Shown: positions 1 to 4,613 of the stretch, in pieces
Numbering within the stretch: the stretch's first letter is position 1
How the letters are laid out: each line of letters begins with the position of its first letter
Source of the DNA: an uncultured Bacilli bacterium
GTDB lineage: Bacteria > Bacillota_I > Bacilli_A > RF39 > UBA660
Direction of reading: 5' to 3'
DNA: 7,485 bases
NCBI GenBank assembly: GCA_944350405.1
Contig: CALVPC010000048.1
Location: 1-7,485 of the forward strand
Notes under the pieces: generated by a model
Databases searched by the model: none
What the model was told of the DNA's origin: nothing
The model's input: only the letters and a program-made list of their open reading frames with translations
Translations under genes and position numbers: made by a program

Positions 1-37
1 TCAATGGTTAAAATAAACTCGCTTTGCTCGCCATTGA
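1..37. repeat. Inverted repeat, possible dispersed intergenic element
   Basis: TCAATGG (1-7) and CCATTGA (31-37) are perfect inverted arms around a 23-base centre, which contains CTCGCTTTGCTCG (18-30) and is unusually G+C rich for this window. On the minus strand the centre reads GCGAGCAAAGCGAG. From memory, similar short AT-flanked elements are scattered between genes in clostridial genomes; this is an impression and was not searched. The element may continue left of the window. A second small inverted repeat, GCACA (63-67) and TGTGC (73-77), follows. The rest of 78-150 is AT-rich sequence in which I see nothing else. Confidence 0.45.
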
Positions 38-152
38 CAATTTAACAATTATAAGTCTTATTGCACATTAATTGTGCGCTTTCAAAAAAAATCTACAAAT
101 AAATAATAAATATAAAAATATTATTTAATAAAAGGCTAAATAAATTATTTTA

Positions 153-161
153 TGCTATAAT
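153..161 (+). promoter_or_regulatory. Extended -10 promoter for the patatin gene
   Basis: TGCTATAAT is a perfect extended -10 element (TG at 153-154, TATAAT at 156-161). No convincing -35 hexamer lies 16-18 bases upstream, which is tolerable for an extended -10. Transcription would start near 168, leaving a leader of about 12 bases with the ribosome site GAGGTGG (169-175) almost at the 5' end. That is short, so either the leader really is minimal or the true start site lies elsewhere. Confidence 0.5.
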
Positions 162-179
162 AAAATATGAGGTGGTAAT

Positions 180-1445
180 ATGAAAAGAGCTTTAGTCTTG
201 TCTGGTGGAGGAGCTAAAGGTTCATACCAACTTGGTGTTTATAAAGCCTTAAAAAAATTAGGAATAAAGATTGATATAATAACAGGAACGTCTATAGGTT
301 CAATAAATGGTGCATTATTAGTAACTGGAGACTATAAAAAAGCCAAAAAATTATGGTTAACAATAAAAAGTGATACTATATTTAACTATACTTTTGAAAA
401 TCCTAAAGAATATCCTAAAATCGTAAAAGAATTAGTGACTAACAAAGGTCTAAATATAGAAAAAGGTGAGGAATTCATCTCAAAAATTATAGATGAAGAA
501 AAAATTAGAAAGTCAAAAATAGATTATGGATTAGTAACAGTAAACTTAAAAACAAAAGTACCAAAAATGTTAACAAAAGAAGCAATTCCCAAAGGGAAAT
601 TAATATCATATATAATAGCATCAGCAACTTGTTTTCCAGCTATACAATTAAAAGAAATAGATGGAGAAAACTATATAGATGGTGGCTATTATGATAATTT
701 ACCTATAAATTTAGCTATTGACATGGGAGCAGATGAAGTAATAGCAGTAGACTTATCAGCAATAGGAATAAAACAAAAAGTCAAAAATAGCGATGTAAAG
801 ATTGATTACATAAAGCATAGCGACAAGCATATGTTTACTTTAGATTTCAATCCCACAACTGCTAAAAAAAACATAAAACTGGGATATAACGATACCATGA
901 AATATTATAAAAAATTAGAAGGAAATATTTATACATTTAAAAAAGGAGACTTAGAAAGAAATTATAATAAAATTAGTAACAATTATATTTCTTTATTTAA
1001 ACAAATTTTATCAAATGAAAAGGATACTTTACTAACAGAAATATTTAAAAATCAAAGATACAAAAATATCCTATCCAATATAAAACAAAATAAAAAGATA
1101 GATGTAGAAATAAACAAATCTTTAGAATACTTAGGAACAATTTTTGATTTAGATGAACAAAAAGTTTATAATATAGATGTATTTAATAGAAAATTAATAC
1201 GCGAAGCCAAAAATTTAAGTTATCTAACACTAGATAAAAATTTAAAAGGGAAAATGTTAATAGGATACATTTATAATAAATATATGAATTCAGAAGATAA
1301 ACAAGAAGTGCATAAAAAATTACTTAATATTGCCTTAATTTTTCAAAAAGATTTTTTAGCAGCAGTATATTTAATTGCAATATCACAGAAGTACTTATTT
1401 ACTTTATATAGTGATAAATTATATAATAGTTTATCCAAAAATTAA
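180..1445 (+). CDS. Patatin-like phospholipase (serine acyl hydrolase)
   Basis: A 421-residue protein with the complete patatin catalytic set in its first 200 residues. It has the glycine-rich oxyanion motif SGGGAKGSYQLG (8-19), the nucleophile elbow GTSIG (36-40, Ser38) and the catalytic Asp in DGG (167-169). ASATCFPAI (147-155) corresponds to the conserved Pro-containing stretch between them. The family hydrolyses ester bonds of phospholipids or other lipids with a Ser-Asp dyad. There is no signal peptide or membrane segment, so a cytoplasmic or membrane-peripheral enzyme is expected. The start is fixed by GAGGTGG (169-175), four bases before the ATG, and the oxyanion motif begins at residue 8. 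Residues from about 200 to 421 form a long, Lys/Asn-rich, probably helical tail that I cannot assign; it is longer than in minimal bacterial patatin proteins. The next gene starts 89 bases later with a candidate promoter, so this is probably a single-gene transcript. The natural substrate cannot be read from sequence. Confidence 0.93.
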   Translation: MKRALVLSGGGAKGSYQLGVYKALKKLGIKIDIITGTSIGSINGALLVTGDYKKAKKLWLTIKSDTIFNYTFENPKEYPKIVKELVTNKGLNIEKGEEFISKIIDEEKIRKSKIDYGLVTVNLKTKVPKMLTKEAIPKGKLISYIIASATCFPAIQLKEIDGENYIDGGYYDNLPINLAIDMGADEVIAVDLSAIGIKQKVKNSDVKIDYIKHSDKHMFTLDFNPTTAKKNIKLGYNDTMKYYKKLEGNIYTFKKGDLERNYNKISNNYISLFKQILSNEKDTLLTEIFKNQRYKNILSNIKQNKKIDVEINKSLEYLGTIFDLDEQKVYNIDVFNRKLIREAKNLSYLTLDKNLKGKMLIGYIYNKYMNSEDKQEVHKKLLNIALIFQKDFLAAVYLIAISQKYLFTLYSDKLYNSLSKN

Positions 1446-1480
1446 AATAATAATTGTAAAATAATGTCTAATTTAATCAC

Positions 1481-1509
1481 TTCACTTGTCAATTAACTGA
1501 ATCTATTAT
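1481..1509 (+). promoter_or_regulatory. Candidate promoter for rpoZ-recX
   Basis: TTCACT (1481-1486) and TATTAT (1504-1509) are 17 bases apart and match the housekeeping consensus at 4 of 6 and 5 of 6 positions. Transcription would start near 1516, just before the ribosome site at 1521. In such AT-rich DNA a match of this quality can occur by chance. I saw no clear terminator for the upstream patatin gene in 1446-1480, so read-through is also possible. Confidence 0.35.
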
Positions 1510-1534
1510 ATCCTTATATTAGGAGTGTGATACA

Positions 1535-1732
1535 GTGATATATCCGTCAATTGATAAATTATTATTGCATGTAGATTCCAAATATCGATTAGTTCATATC
1601 GCAGCACAAAGAAGCAATGAAATAAAAGAAACAGGACACTTGCAAATGAATAAAGATGAATATATATCTTCCAAACCAATTGGAAAAGCACTGGAAGAAG
1701 TGGAAAAGGATCTAATTATTATAAAATATTAG
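1535..1732 (+). CDS. rpoZ: DNA-directed RNA polymerase omega subunit
   Basis: A 65-residue protein with the omega-subunit pattern: YPSIDKLLLHVDSKYRLVHI near the N-terminus (residues 3-22), then AAQRSNEI where the family has its conserved A-A-K/R-R-A block, and KPIGKALEEV (48-57), which is the conserved K-P-V-x-x-A-L-E-E-I motif. Omega binds the beta-prime subunit and helps assemble and stabilise RNA polymerase. Length is normal for Bacillota omega. The start is GTG: AGGAG (1521-1525) sits nine bases upstream and an in-frame TAG at 1520-1522 excludes a longer form. The codon mix looks less extremely A-rich than in the flanking genes. recX begins 26 bases after the stop, so the two are probably co-transcribed. 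rpoZ usually lies beside gmk in Bacillota; neither gmk nor coaBC is here. Confidence 0.88.
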   Translation: MIYPSIDKLLLHVDSKYRLVHIAAQRSNEIKETGHLQMNKDEYISSKPIGKALEEVEKDLIIIKY

Positions 1733-1733
1733 A

Positions 1734-1751
1734 CCTTTTTATTTTAAAAGG
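1734..1751 (+). promoter_or_regulatory. Small hairpin overlapping the recX ribosome site
   Basis: CCTTTT (1734-1739) can pair with AAAAGG (1746-1751) around the six-base loop TATTTT. The right arm covers the first part of the recX Shine-Dalgarno AAAGGAG (1747-1753). It could lower recX translation relative to rpoZ. The stem is only six pairs, four of them A-T, so its stability is doubtful. Confidence 0.25.
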
Positions 1752-1758
1752 AGAAAAT

Positions 1759-2496
1759 ATGAAAATAGAAAAATATAAATATATAGGATTAGGAAAATAT
1801 AAAGTATTAATTAGTGGTAAAGAATATATAATATATGAAGATGTAATTATTAAATATAACATTTTATCTAAAAACTATATAGAAGAACAAGATCTTAAAT
1901 TATTTTTAAAAGATAATAGTTATTATGAAGCGTATTATCTAGCATTAAAACAAATCAATACAAAAATGCGTACACCCAAAGAAATAATAAAAATATTAGA
2001 GAAAAAAGAATATAAACAAGAAATAATAAAATCAGTAGTAAAAAAATTACAAGAAGAAGGATACTTAAATGATAAAAGTTATACTAAAGCCTATATATAT
2101 GACCAAATAAATTTAAAAAATAAAGGCCCTATAAAAATAAAAAAAGAGTTATTACAAGAAGGGATCAATGAAAATCTAATTGATACTGAATTAGAAATAT
2201 TTACTAAAAGTTTACAAGAAGATAAAATAAAAAAATATATTAAAACACAAATAAATTTAAATACAAATAAATCAGCTAATATGTTAAAAAACAAGATATT
2301 AATGTCACTTATTGAAAAAGGATATTATAAAACTGATATAGAAAATTGCCTAGAAGCCTTTAAATTTGATGATAGTAAAATATATCAAAAAGAATATAAG
2401 AAAGCCTACGATAAAATGTCAAAAAAGTATACTGGCACCATATTAGAATATAAAATAAAAAATTATATGTATCAAAAAGGCTTTGAAGTAAAATAA
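1759..2496 (+). CDS. recX: Regulatory protein RecX
   Basis: A 245-residue protein with the RecX arrangement of three-helix repeats. YYLALKQINTKMRTPKEIIK (59-78) is the first, with the usual A-L-x-x-x-x-x-R-x-R/T-x-x-E core. LQEEGYLNDKSYTKAYI (97-113) carries the family-typical G-Y-L-N/D-D signature. NKGPIKIKKELLQEGI (121-136) matches the K-G-x-x-x-I-x-x-E-L-x-x-x-G-I block. RecX binds RecA and its filaments on single-stranded DNA and modulates recombination and the SOS response. The N-terminal 50 residues form the short beta-rich extension seen in longer Bacillota RecX proteins. AAAGGAG (1747-1753) lies five bases before the ATG. The gene follows rpoZ with a 26-base gap and ends at a strong hairpin. 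No recA is visible, and I saw no LexA-type box upstream. Composition is strongly A-rich (many Lys, Ile and Asn), like its surroundings. Confidence 0.9.
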   Translation: MKIEKYKYIGLGKYKVLISGKEYIIYEDVIIKYNILSKNYIEEQDLKLFLKDNSYYEAYYLALKQINTKMRTPKEIIKILEKKEYKQEIIKSVVKKLQEEGYLNDKSYTKAYIYDQINLKNKGPIKIKKELLQEGINENLIDTELEIFTKSLQEDKIKKYIKTQINLNTNKSANMLKNKILMSLIEKGYYKTDIENCLEAFKFDDSKIYQKEYKKAYDKMSKKYTGTILEYKIKNYMYQKGFEVK

Positions 2497-2534
2497 AAAG
2501 CGAATACTTTAATAATTAAAAGTATTCGCTTTTT
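2495..2534. terminator. Bidirectional hairpin terminator between recX and prsA
   Basis: A perfect 16-base inverted repeat (2495-2510 pairing with 2519-2534) encloses an eight-base loop. The core is AGCGAATACTTT, flanked by an A run on the left and a T run on the right, so the transcript ends in a U tract whichever strand is read. The left arm starts inside the recX stop codon, and the convergent prsA-like gene stops 12 bases beyond the right arm. One element therefore serves both genes. Confidence 0.9.
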
Positions 2535-2546
2535 AATAGTTGTAGA

Positions 2547-3536
2547 TTAAGATTGATTCTTAAGTTGATTTTTTAAATTTTTCATATATACACTATAAGC
2601 ATTCTTTAGATCTGTATCTTCTATTTCTAATCCAGCATCTTTTCTTATATCTTCTAAAGTTTCATAATAAAGAACAGGATCATTATTTAACTTTTCTTGA
2701 GCTAAAGTAGAAATAATTTCAGATTTCACATCTTCAAGTGCAGGTTTTTCCTTTTCATCTACCTTGTATATTATATGATAACCATAAGTAGTTTTAACAG
2801 GACTAGTTGTATATTTTCCTTTTTCAAGAGCGAATGCAGCAGCATCAAACTCATCGACCATATCACCAGTAGAAATCCATCCTAAGTCCCCGCCATCGCT
2901 AGCGTTAGTTGCATCATCAGAATACTTCTTAGCAAGTTCCTCAAAGTCTTCTCCCTCATCTAATTGCTCAATAATATCTAATGCTTTATTTCTTGCTTCC
3001 TCTAAAGCAGCATCTTGTTCTTCAGAAGTCATATCATCACTTGTATCTGGAGAAATTAAAATATGTTTTACATGTATATCTCCATAAACTTCATCTTCAT
3101 AATAATTTTCAATATCTTTTTCTTTAATAGTATCTTCAACATAATTATTAACAGCTAGATTTCTACGATAATCAAGTCTTATAGATTCTTCAAAGTCATC
3201 AGTGCTTTCATATCCATTAACTTCTAAAAGATAACTAAAATCAATATCATTTTCTTCAGCATAATTTTTAGCATCATCAACTTGTTCCTTAATATAATCT
3301 TTTTCTTCATCAGTTTCTTCAAACATGTTATTCAAAATCTCAGTATCAATTAATTCAATAAGCATTTGAACCCCATATTTATCTTTTAAATTGTTATATA
3401 ATGTATCAACAGAAATACCACCTGATTCAAATGATACCACAGCCTCCTCACCATTTTTAAGAGTAGGAATCTTTCCACAACCTACAACACAAACAATTAC
3501 TAAAGTAATTACTAATATTTTTTTCCAGTTTTTCAT
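2547..3536 (-). CDS. prsA: PrsA-like foldase lipoprotein, parvulin-type peptidyl-prolyl isomerase
   Basis: A 329-residue exported lipoprotein. The N-terminus has basic residues (MKNWKK), a hydrophobic stretch (7-18) and a lipobox ending VVGC, so Cys20 would be lipidated and the protein anchored to the outer face of the membrane. A parvulin (PpiC/rotamase) domain spans about 154-259, with HVKHILI (155-161), FEELAKKYSDD (198-208), GGDLGWI (215-221) and TTYGYHIIYKV (249-259). These are the standard family signatures. The flanking 30-150 and 260-329 segments would form the chaperone part, as in PrsA and SurA. PrsA proteins help secreted proteins fold after translocation. The protein is strongly acidic (many Asp and Glu) and its DNA is visibly less AT-rich than its neighbours. 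AAAGGAGGA lies just upstream of the ATG (minus strand, complement of 3541-3549). It is a single gene, divergent from the small spore-type genes. Its clients cannot be inferred from sequence. Confidence 0.9.
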   Translation of the reverse strand: MKNWKKILVITLVIVCVVGCGKIPTLKNGEEAVVSFESGGISVDTLYNNLKDKYGVQMLIELIDTEILNNMFEETDEEKDYIKEQVDDAKNYAEENDIDFSYLLEVNGYESTDDFEESIRLDYRRNLAVNNYVEDTIKEKDIENYYEDEVYGDIHVKHILISPDTSDDMTSEEQDAALEEARNKALDIIEQLDEGEDFEELAKKYSDDATNASDGGDLGWISTGDMVDEFDAAAFALEKGKYTTSPVKTTYGYHIIYKVDEKEKPALEDVKSEIISTLAQEKLNNDPVLYYETLEDIRKDAGLEIEDTDLKNAYSVYMKNLKNQLKNQS

Positions 3537-3564
3537 ATAATCCTCCTTTAAACACTACAAATCT

Positions 3565-3593
3565 ATCATAACAAAAATATTGATTATTTACAA
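3565..3593 (-). promoter_or_regulatory. Promoter of the prsA-like gene
   Basis: Read on the minus strand: TTGTAA (complement of 3588-3593), a 17-base spacer, then TGTTATGAT, an extended -10 whose hexamer TATGAT is the complement of 3565-3570. The match to the housekeeping consensus is 4 of 6 and 5 of 6 with ideal spacing. Transcription would start near 3558, giving a leader of about 20 bases before the ATG. Confidence 0.65.
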
Positions 3594-3603
3594 TAATTAG
3601 TCA

Positions 3604-3630
3604 GATATATTCACAAAATTTGTCTATATC
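3604..3630. repeat. Nested inverted repeat in the divergent control region
   Basis: GATATA (3604-3609) and TATATC (3625-3630) are perfect outer arms. Inside them ACAAA (3613-3617) and TTTGT (3619-3623) are perfect inner arms around a single A. The two sets are not centred on the same point (three bases on one side, one on the other), so this is not one clean dyad. It overlaps the -35 region of the candidate sigma-K promoter and lies upstream of the prsA promoter, so it could be an operator for either. In AT-rich DNA chance is a real alternative. Confidence 0.3.
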
Positions 3631-3640
3631 CCATAAAATA
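3613..3640 (+). promoter_or_regulatory. Candidate sigma-K-type sporulation promoter for the small gene pair
   Basis: AC (3613-3614), 17 bases, then CATAAAATA (3632-3640) matches the Bacillus subtilis sigma-K pattern AC-N17-CATANNNTA at every defined position. No housekeeping promoter of comparable quality is evident here. Transcription would start near 3647, and the ribosome site of the first small gene begins at 3656. TAGAACAAGA (3644-3653), at the expected start point, matches the SpoIIID consensus WWRRACARNY at 9 of 10 positions, which would suit mother-cell control. All this assumes that the B. subtilis consensus holds in this organism. Confidence 0.45.
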
Positions 3641-3670
3641 ATCTAGAACAAGAAAAAAGGAGGAATAAAT

Positions 3671-3748
3671 ATGAATTATGTTTCATCATCAGCAATCGTA
3701 TTAGTTTTATTTATCTTACTAATAATTATACTAGGTGCTTGGATTTAA
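3671..3748 (+). CDS. 25-residue hydrophobic peptide, YjcZ-like sporulation protein
   Basis: A very short gene: ATG at 3671, TAA at 3746-3748, with a near-perfect ribosome site AAAGGAGG (3656-3663) seven bases upstream. The product starts MNYVSSS and continues as one uninterrupted hydrophobic segment, AIVLVLFILLIIILGAWI (8-25), long enough to span a membrane. The core VLFILLIIILGAW resembles the C-terminal core of the YjcZ-family sporulation peptides (pattern roughly L-I-V-V-L-F-I-L-L-I-I-V-G-A). Family members in Bacillus are usually a little longer, with a Gly/Tyr-rich head that is almost absent here. The molecular role of that family is poorly defined; a spore or mother-cell membrane location is the usual assumption. 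The next small gene begins 12 bases after the stop with its own strong ribosome site. The strong site, the fitting promoter and the paralogous neighbour argue that this is real. Family assignment is from pattern recall only. Confidence 0.75.
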   Translation: MNYVSSSAIVLVLFILLIIILGAWI

Positions 3749-3760
3749 GGAGGTGTAATT

Positions 3761-3886
3761 ATGAATAATCAAACATGTTGCGAAGAAGTAGTACCAACTT
3801 GCACACATAGATCATCTGGTTTATTAATAGCAGTAGTTTTATACATATTACTTGTAATAATTTTAAGTTCGTTTAGAGCATGCTAA
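3761..3886 (+). CDS. 41-residue Cys-containing membrane peptide, paralogue of the preceding one
   Basis: ATG at 3761 with AAGGAGGTG (3747-3755) five bases upstream, overlapping the stop of the previous gene, and TAA at 3884-3886. The N-terminal half is polar with Cys6, Cys7 and Cys14 (NQTCCEEVVPTCTHRSSG). The C-terminal half is a hydrophobic segment, LLIAVVLYILLVIIL (21-35), followed by SSFRAC with a terminal Cys41. The core VLYILLVIIL (26-35) matches VLFILLIIIL of the upstream peptide at 8 of 10 positions, and both cores follow a Ser-Ser pair, so the two look like diverged duplicates. A single-pass membrane peptide with a Cys-rich head is expected. The Cys could form disulfides or bind metal, which is inference only. 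The two genes form an operon ended by a hairpin that starts inside this stop codon. I know no function. Confidence 0.75.
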   Translation: MNNQTCCEEVVPTCTHRSSGLLIAVVLYILLVIILSSFRAC

Positions 3887-3916
3887 AAATAAAAGGAATT
3901 TTCCTTTTATTTTTTT
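3885..3916 (+). terminator. Rho-independent terminator of the small gene pair
   Basis: AAAAATAAAAGGAA (3885-3898) and TTCCTTTTATTTTT (3901-3914) are perfect 14-base inverted arms with two bases between them. The innermost A-T pairs must open, giving a loop of four to six bases. The right arm merges into a run of seven T (3910-3916). The stem has only two G-C pairs. It starts in the stop codon of the 41-codon gene. Confidence 0.75.
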
Positions 3917-3921
3917 ATGCA

Positions 3922-3950
3922 TTGATTTTATCTAAAACTTTATATATAAT
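3922..3950 (+). promoter_or_regulatory. Housekeeping promoter of the unknown 173-residue protein
   Basis: TTGATT (3922-3927) and a perfect TATAAT (3945-3950) are separated by exactly 17 bases. Transcription would start near 3957, about 22 bases before the ATG at 3979. The promoter lies directly downstream of the preceding terminator and therefore marks a new transcription unit. It also rules against the upstream ATG at 3880 as the translation start, because that codon would not be on this transcript. Confidence 0.75.
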
Positions 3951-3978
3951 AATTATTCAAAAAGAAAGGCAAGTAGAT

Positions 3979-4500
3979 ATGAAAGAAATAAAAATAGATA
4001 ATATATATGTGGCAACGGATAATATGATAGAAATGTATAGCGATGGATATACTAATAGTGAAAGCATTTGTATATTAGAAAAAACTGACAACAATATTGA
4101 ACACAAACATATTCTTCTAACGATATATATAGATATAAAAAGTAATAAATATCTATATATATCAAAAGATGGGGTAGTATTACCAAGAAAAGAAAACATT
4201 ATATATACTATAGAAAATATAAAGTCTTTAAAACAAATCCTAAAAGAATTTAATGAAAAAAGTCTAATGTATGGCTCACTATTTAAAGAATTAAATCATA
4301 TATACGAATATGTAATAACAAAACTAAAAGAAATAAATAAAAATAGTATTAATTTAGTAGAACTAAAAGAAATAATAAATCACATTGAAATCTTATATAT
4401 AGTCTCATTAACAAATATAGAGATAGAATTCGATTATGAAGAATCACCTGAAGAAAAAAGAAGCAATTTCTATTTAGTAAAAACAGATAAAAATAATTAA
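3979..4500 (+). CDS. Hypothetical protein, no recognised family
   Basis: I do not recognise this 173-residue protein. It starts MKEIKIDNIYVATDNMIEMY and has no signal peptide or membrane segment, so it is probably cytoplasmic. Residues 1-75 alternate hydrophobic and polar residues in a way that suggests beta strands (for example ILLTIYIDI at 45-53 and KYLYIS at 57-62). Residues 80-140 look helical (SLKQILKEFNEK, HIYEYVITKLKEINKN, LKEIINHIEILYIV). The C-terminus is charged. The frame is open upstream to an ATG at 3880, but I prefer 3979: a promoter lies at 3922-3950, AAAGG (3965-3969) is nine bases upstream, and the extra 33 residues would be a translation of the previous gene's terminator and this promoter. 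Own promoter and own terminator make it a single-gene unit. It lies between spore-type peptides and a drug-exporter operon with no evident link to either. Confidence 0.75.
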   Translation: MKEIKIDNIYVATDNMIEMYSDGYTNSESICILEKTDNNIEHKHILLTIYIDIKSNKYLYISKDGVVLPRKENIIYTIENIKSLKQILKEFNEKSLMYGSLFKELNHIYEYVITKLKEINKNSINLVELKEIINHIEILYIVSLTNIEIEFDYEESPEEKRSNFYLVKTDKNN

Positions 4501-4532
4501 TTATACGTAAATGGTATAGTTAATTTTTTTTT
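4497..4532 (+). terminator. Rho-independent terminator after the unknown gene
   Basis: TTAATTATAC (4497-4506) pairs with GTATAGTTAA (4514-4523) over ten positions with one T-G wobble, around a seven-base loop, and is followed by nine T (4524-4532). The left arm begins one base before the stop codon. It separates this gene from the MarR-controlled operon that starts about 55 bases later. Confidence 0.8.
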
Positions 4533-4551
4533 GAAATTATTGTGAAAAAGA

Positions 4552-4580
4552 TTGACATCATAAAACAATTAATATACAAT
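4552..4580 (+). promoter_or_regulatory. Strong housekeeping promoter of the MarR-ABC operon
   Basis: A perfect TTGACA (4552-4557), 17 bases, then TACAAT (4575-4580, 5 of 6). This is the best housekeeping promoter in the window. Transcription would start near 4587, inside the palindrome described next. A promoter this strong needs repression, which fits a self-regulating MarR operon. Confidence 0.85.
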
Positions 4581-4595
4581 GTTAGTGCACTAACA
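4580..4595. promoter_or_regulatory. Palindromic operator, probable MarR binding site
   Basis: TGTTAGTGCACTAACA is a perfect 16-base palindrome that begins at the last base of the -10 hexamer and covers the expected transcription start. It contains TTAG and CTAA half-sites four bases apart, a common layout for dimeric MarR-family repressors. A bound repressor here would block polymerase or its escape. The gene it precedes encodes a MarR protein, so autorepression is the simplest reading. Confidence 0.8.
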
Positions 4596-4613
4596 AAAAA
4601 AGAGAGGTTTTAA

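Noticed and set aside
63..77. GCACA/TGTGC hairpin as a terminator or operator
   Set aside because: Five-base arms, no T tract directly after, and too far from the promoter at 153-161 to assign a role.
1446..1480. Terminator after the patatin gene
   Set aside because: The stretch is AT-rich but I found no stem followed by a T run.
1506..1691. Minus-strand open frame opposite rpoZ
   Set aside because: It overlaps a recognisable omega gene almost completely and has no ribosome site or family pattern.
2091..2294. Minus-strand open frame inside recX
   Set aside because: Its Phe/Ile-rich sequence is the mirror of Lys/Asn-rich coding DNA; recX is well supported on the other strand.
3880..3978. 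N-terminal membrane anchor on the unknown protein
   Set aside because: The segment is encoded by a terminator hairpin and a promoter, and its ATG lies inside the preceding gene without a ribosome site.
3957..4199. Minus-strand 80-codon frame rich in Leu, Ile and Ser
   Set aside because: It is a hydrophobic shadow of the A-rich gene on the plus strand and has no ribosome site.
4587..4613. Riboswitch or attenuator in the MarR operon leader
   Set aside because: The leader is under 30 bases; the palindrome overlaps the transcription start and is better read as a protein-binding operator.
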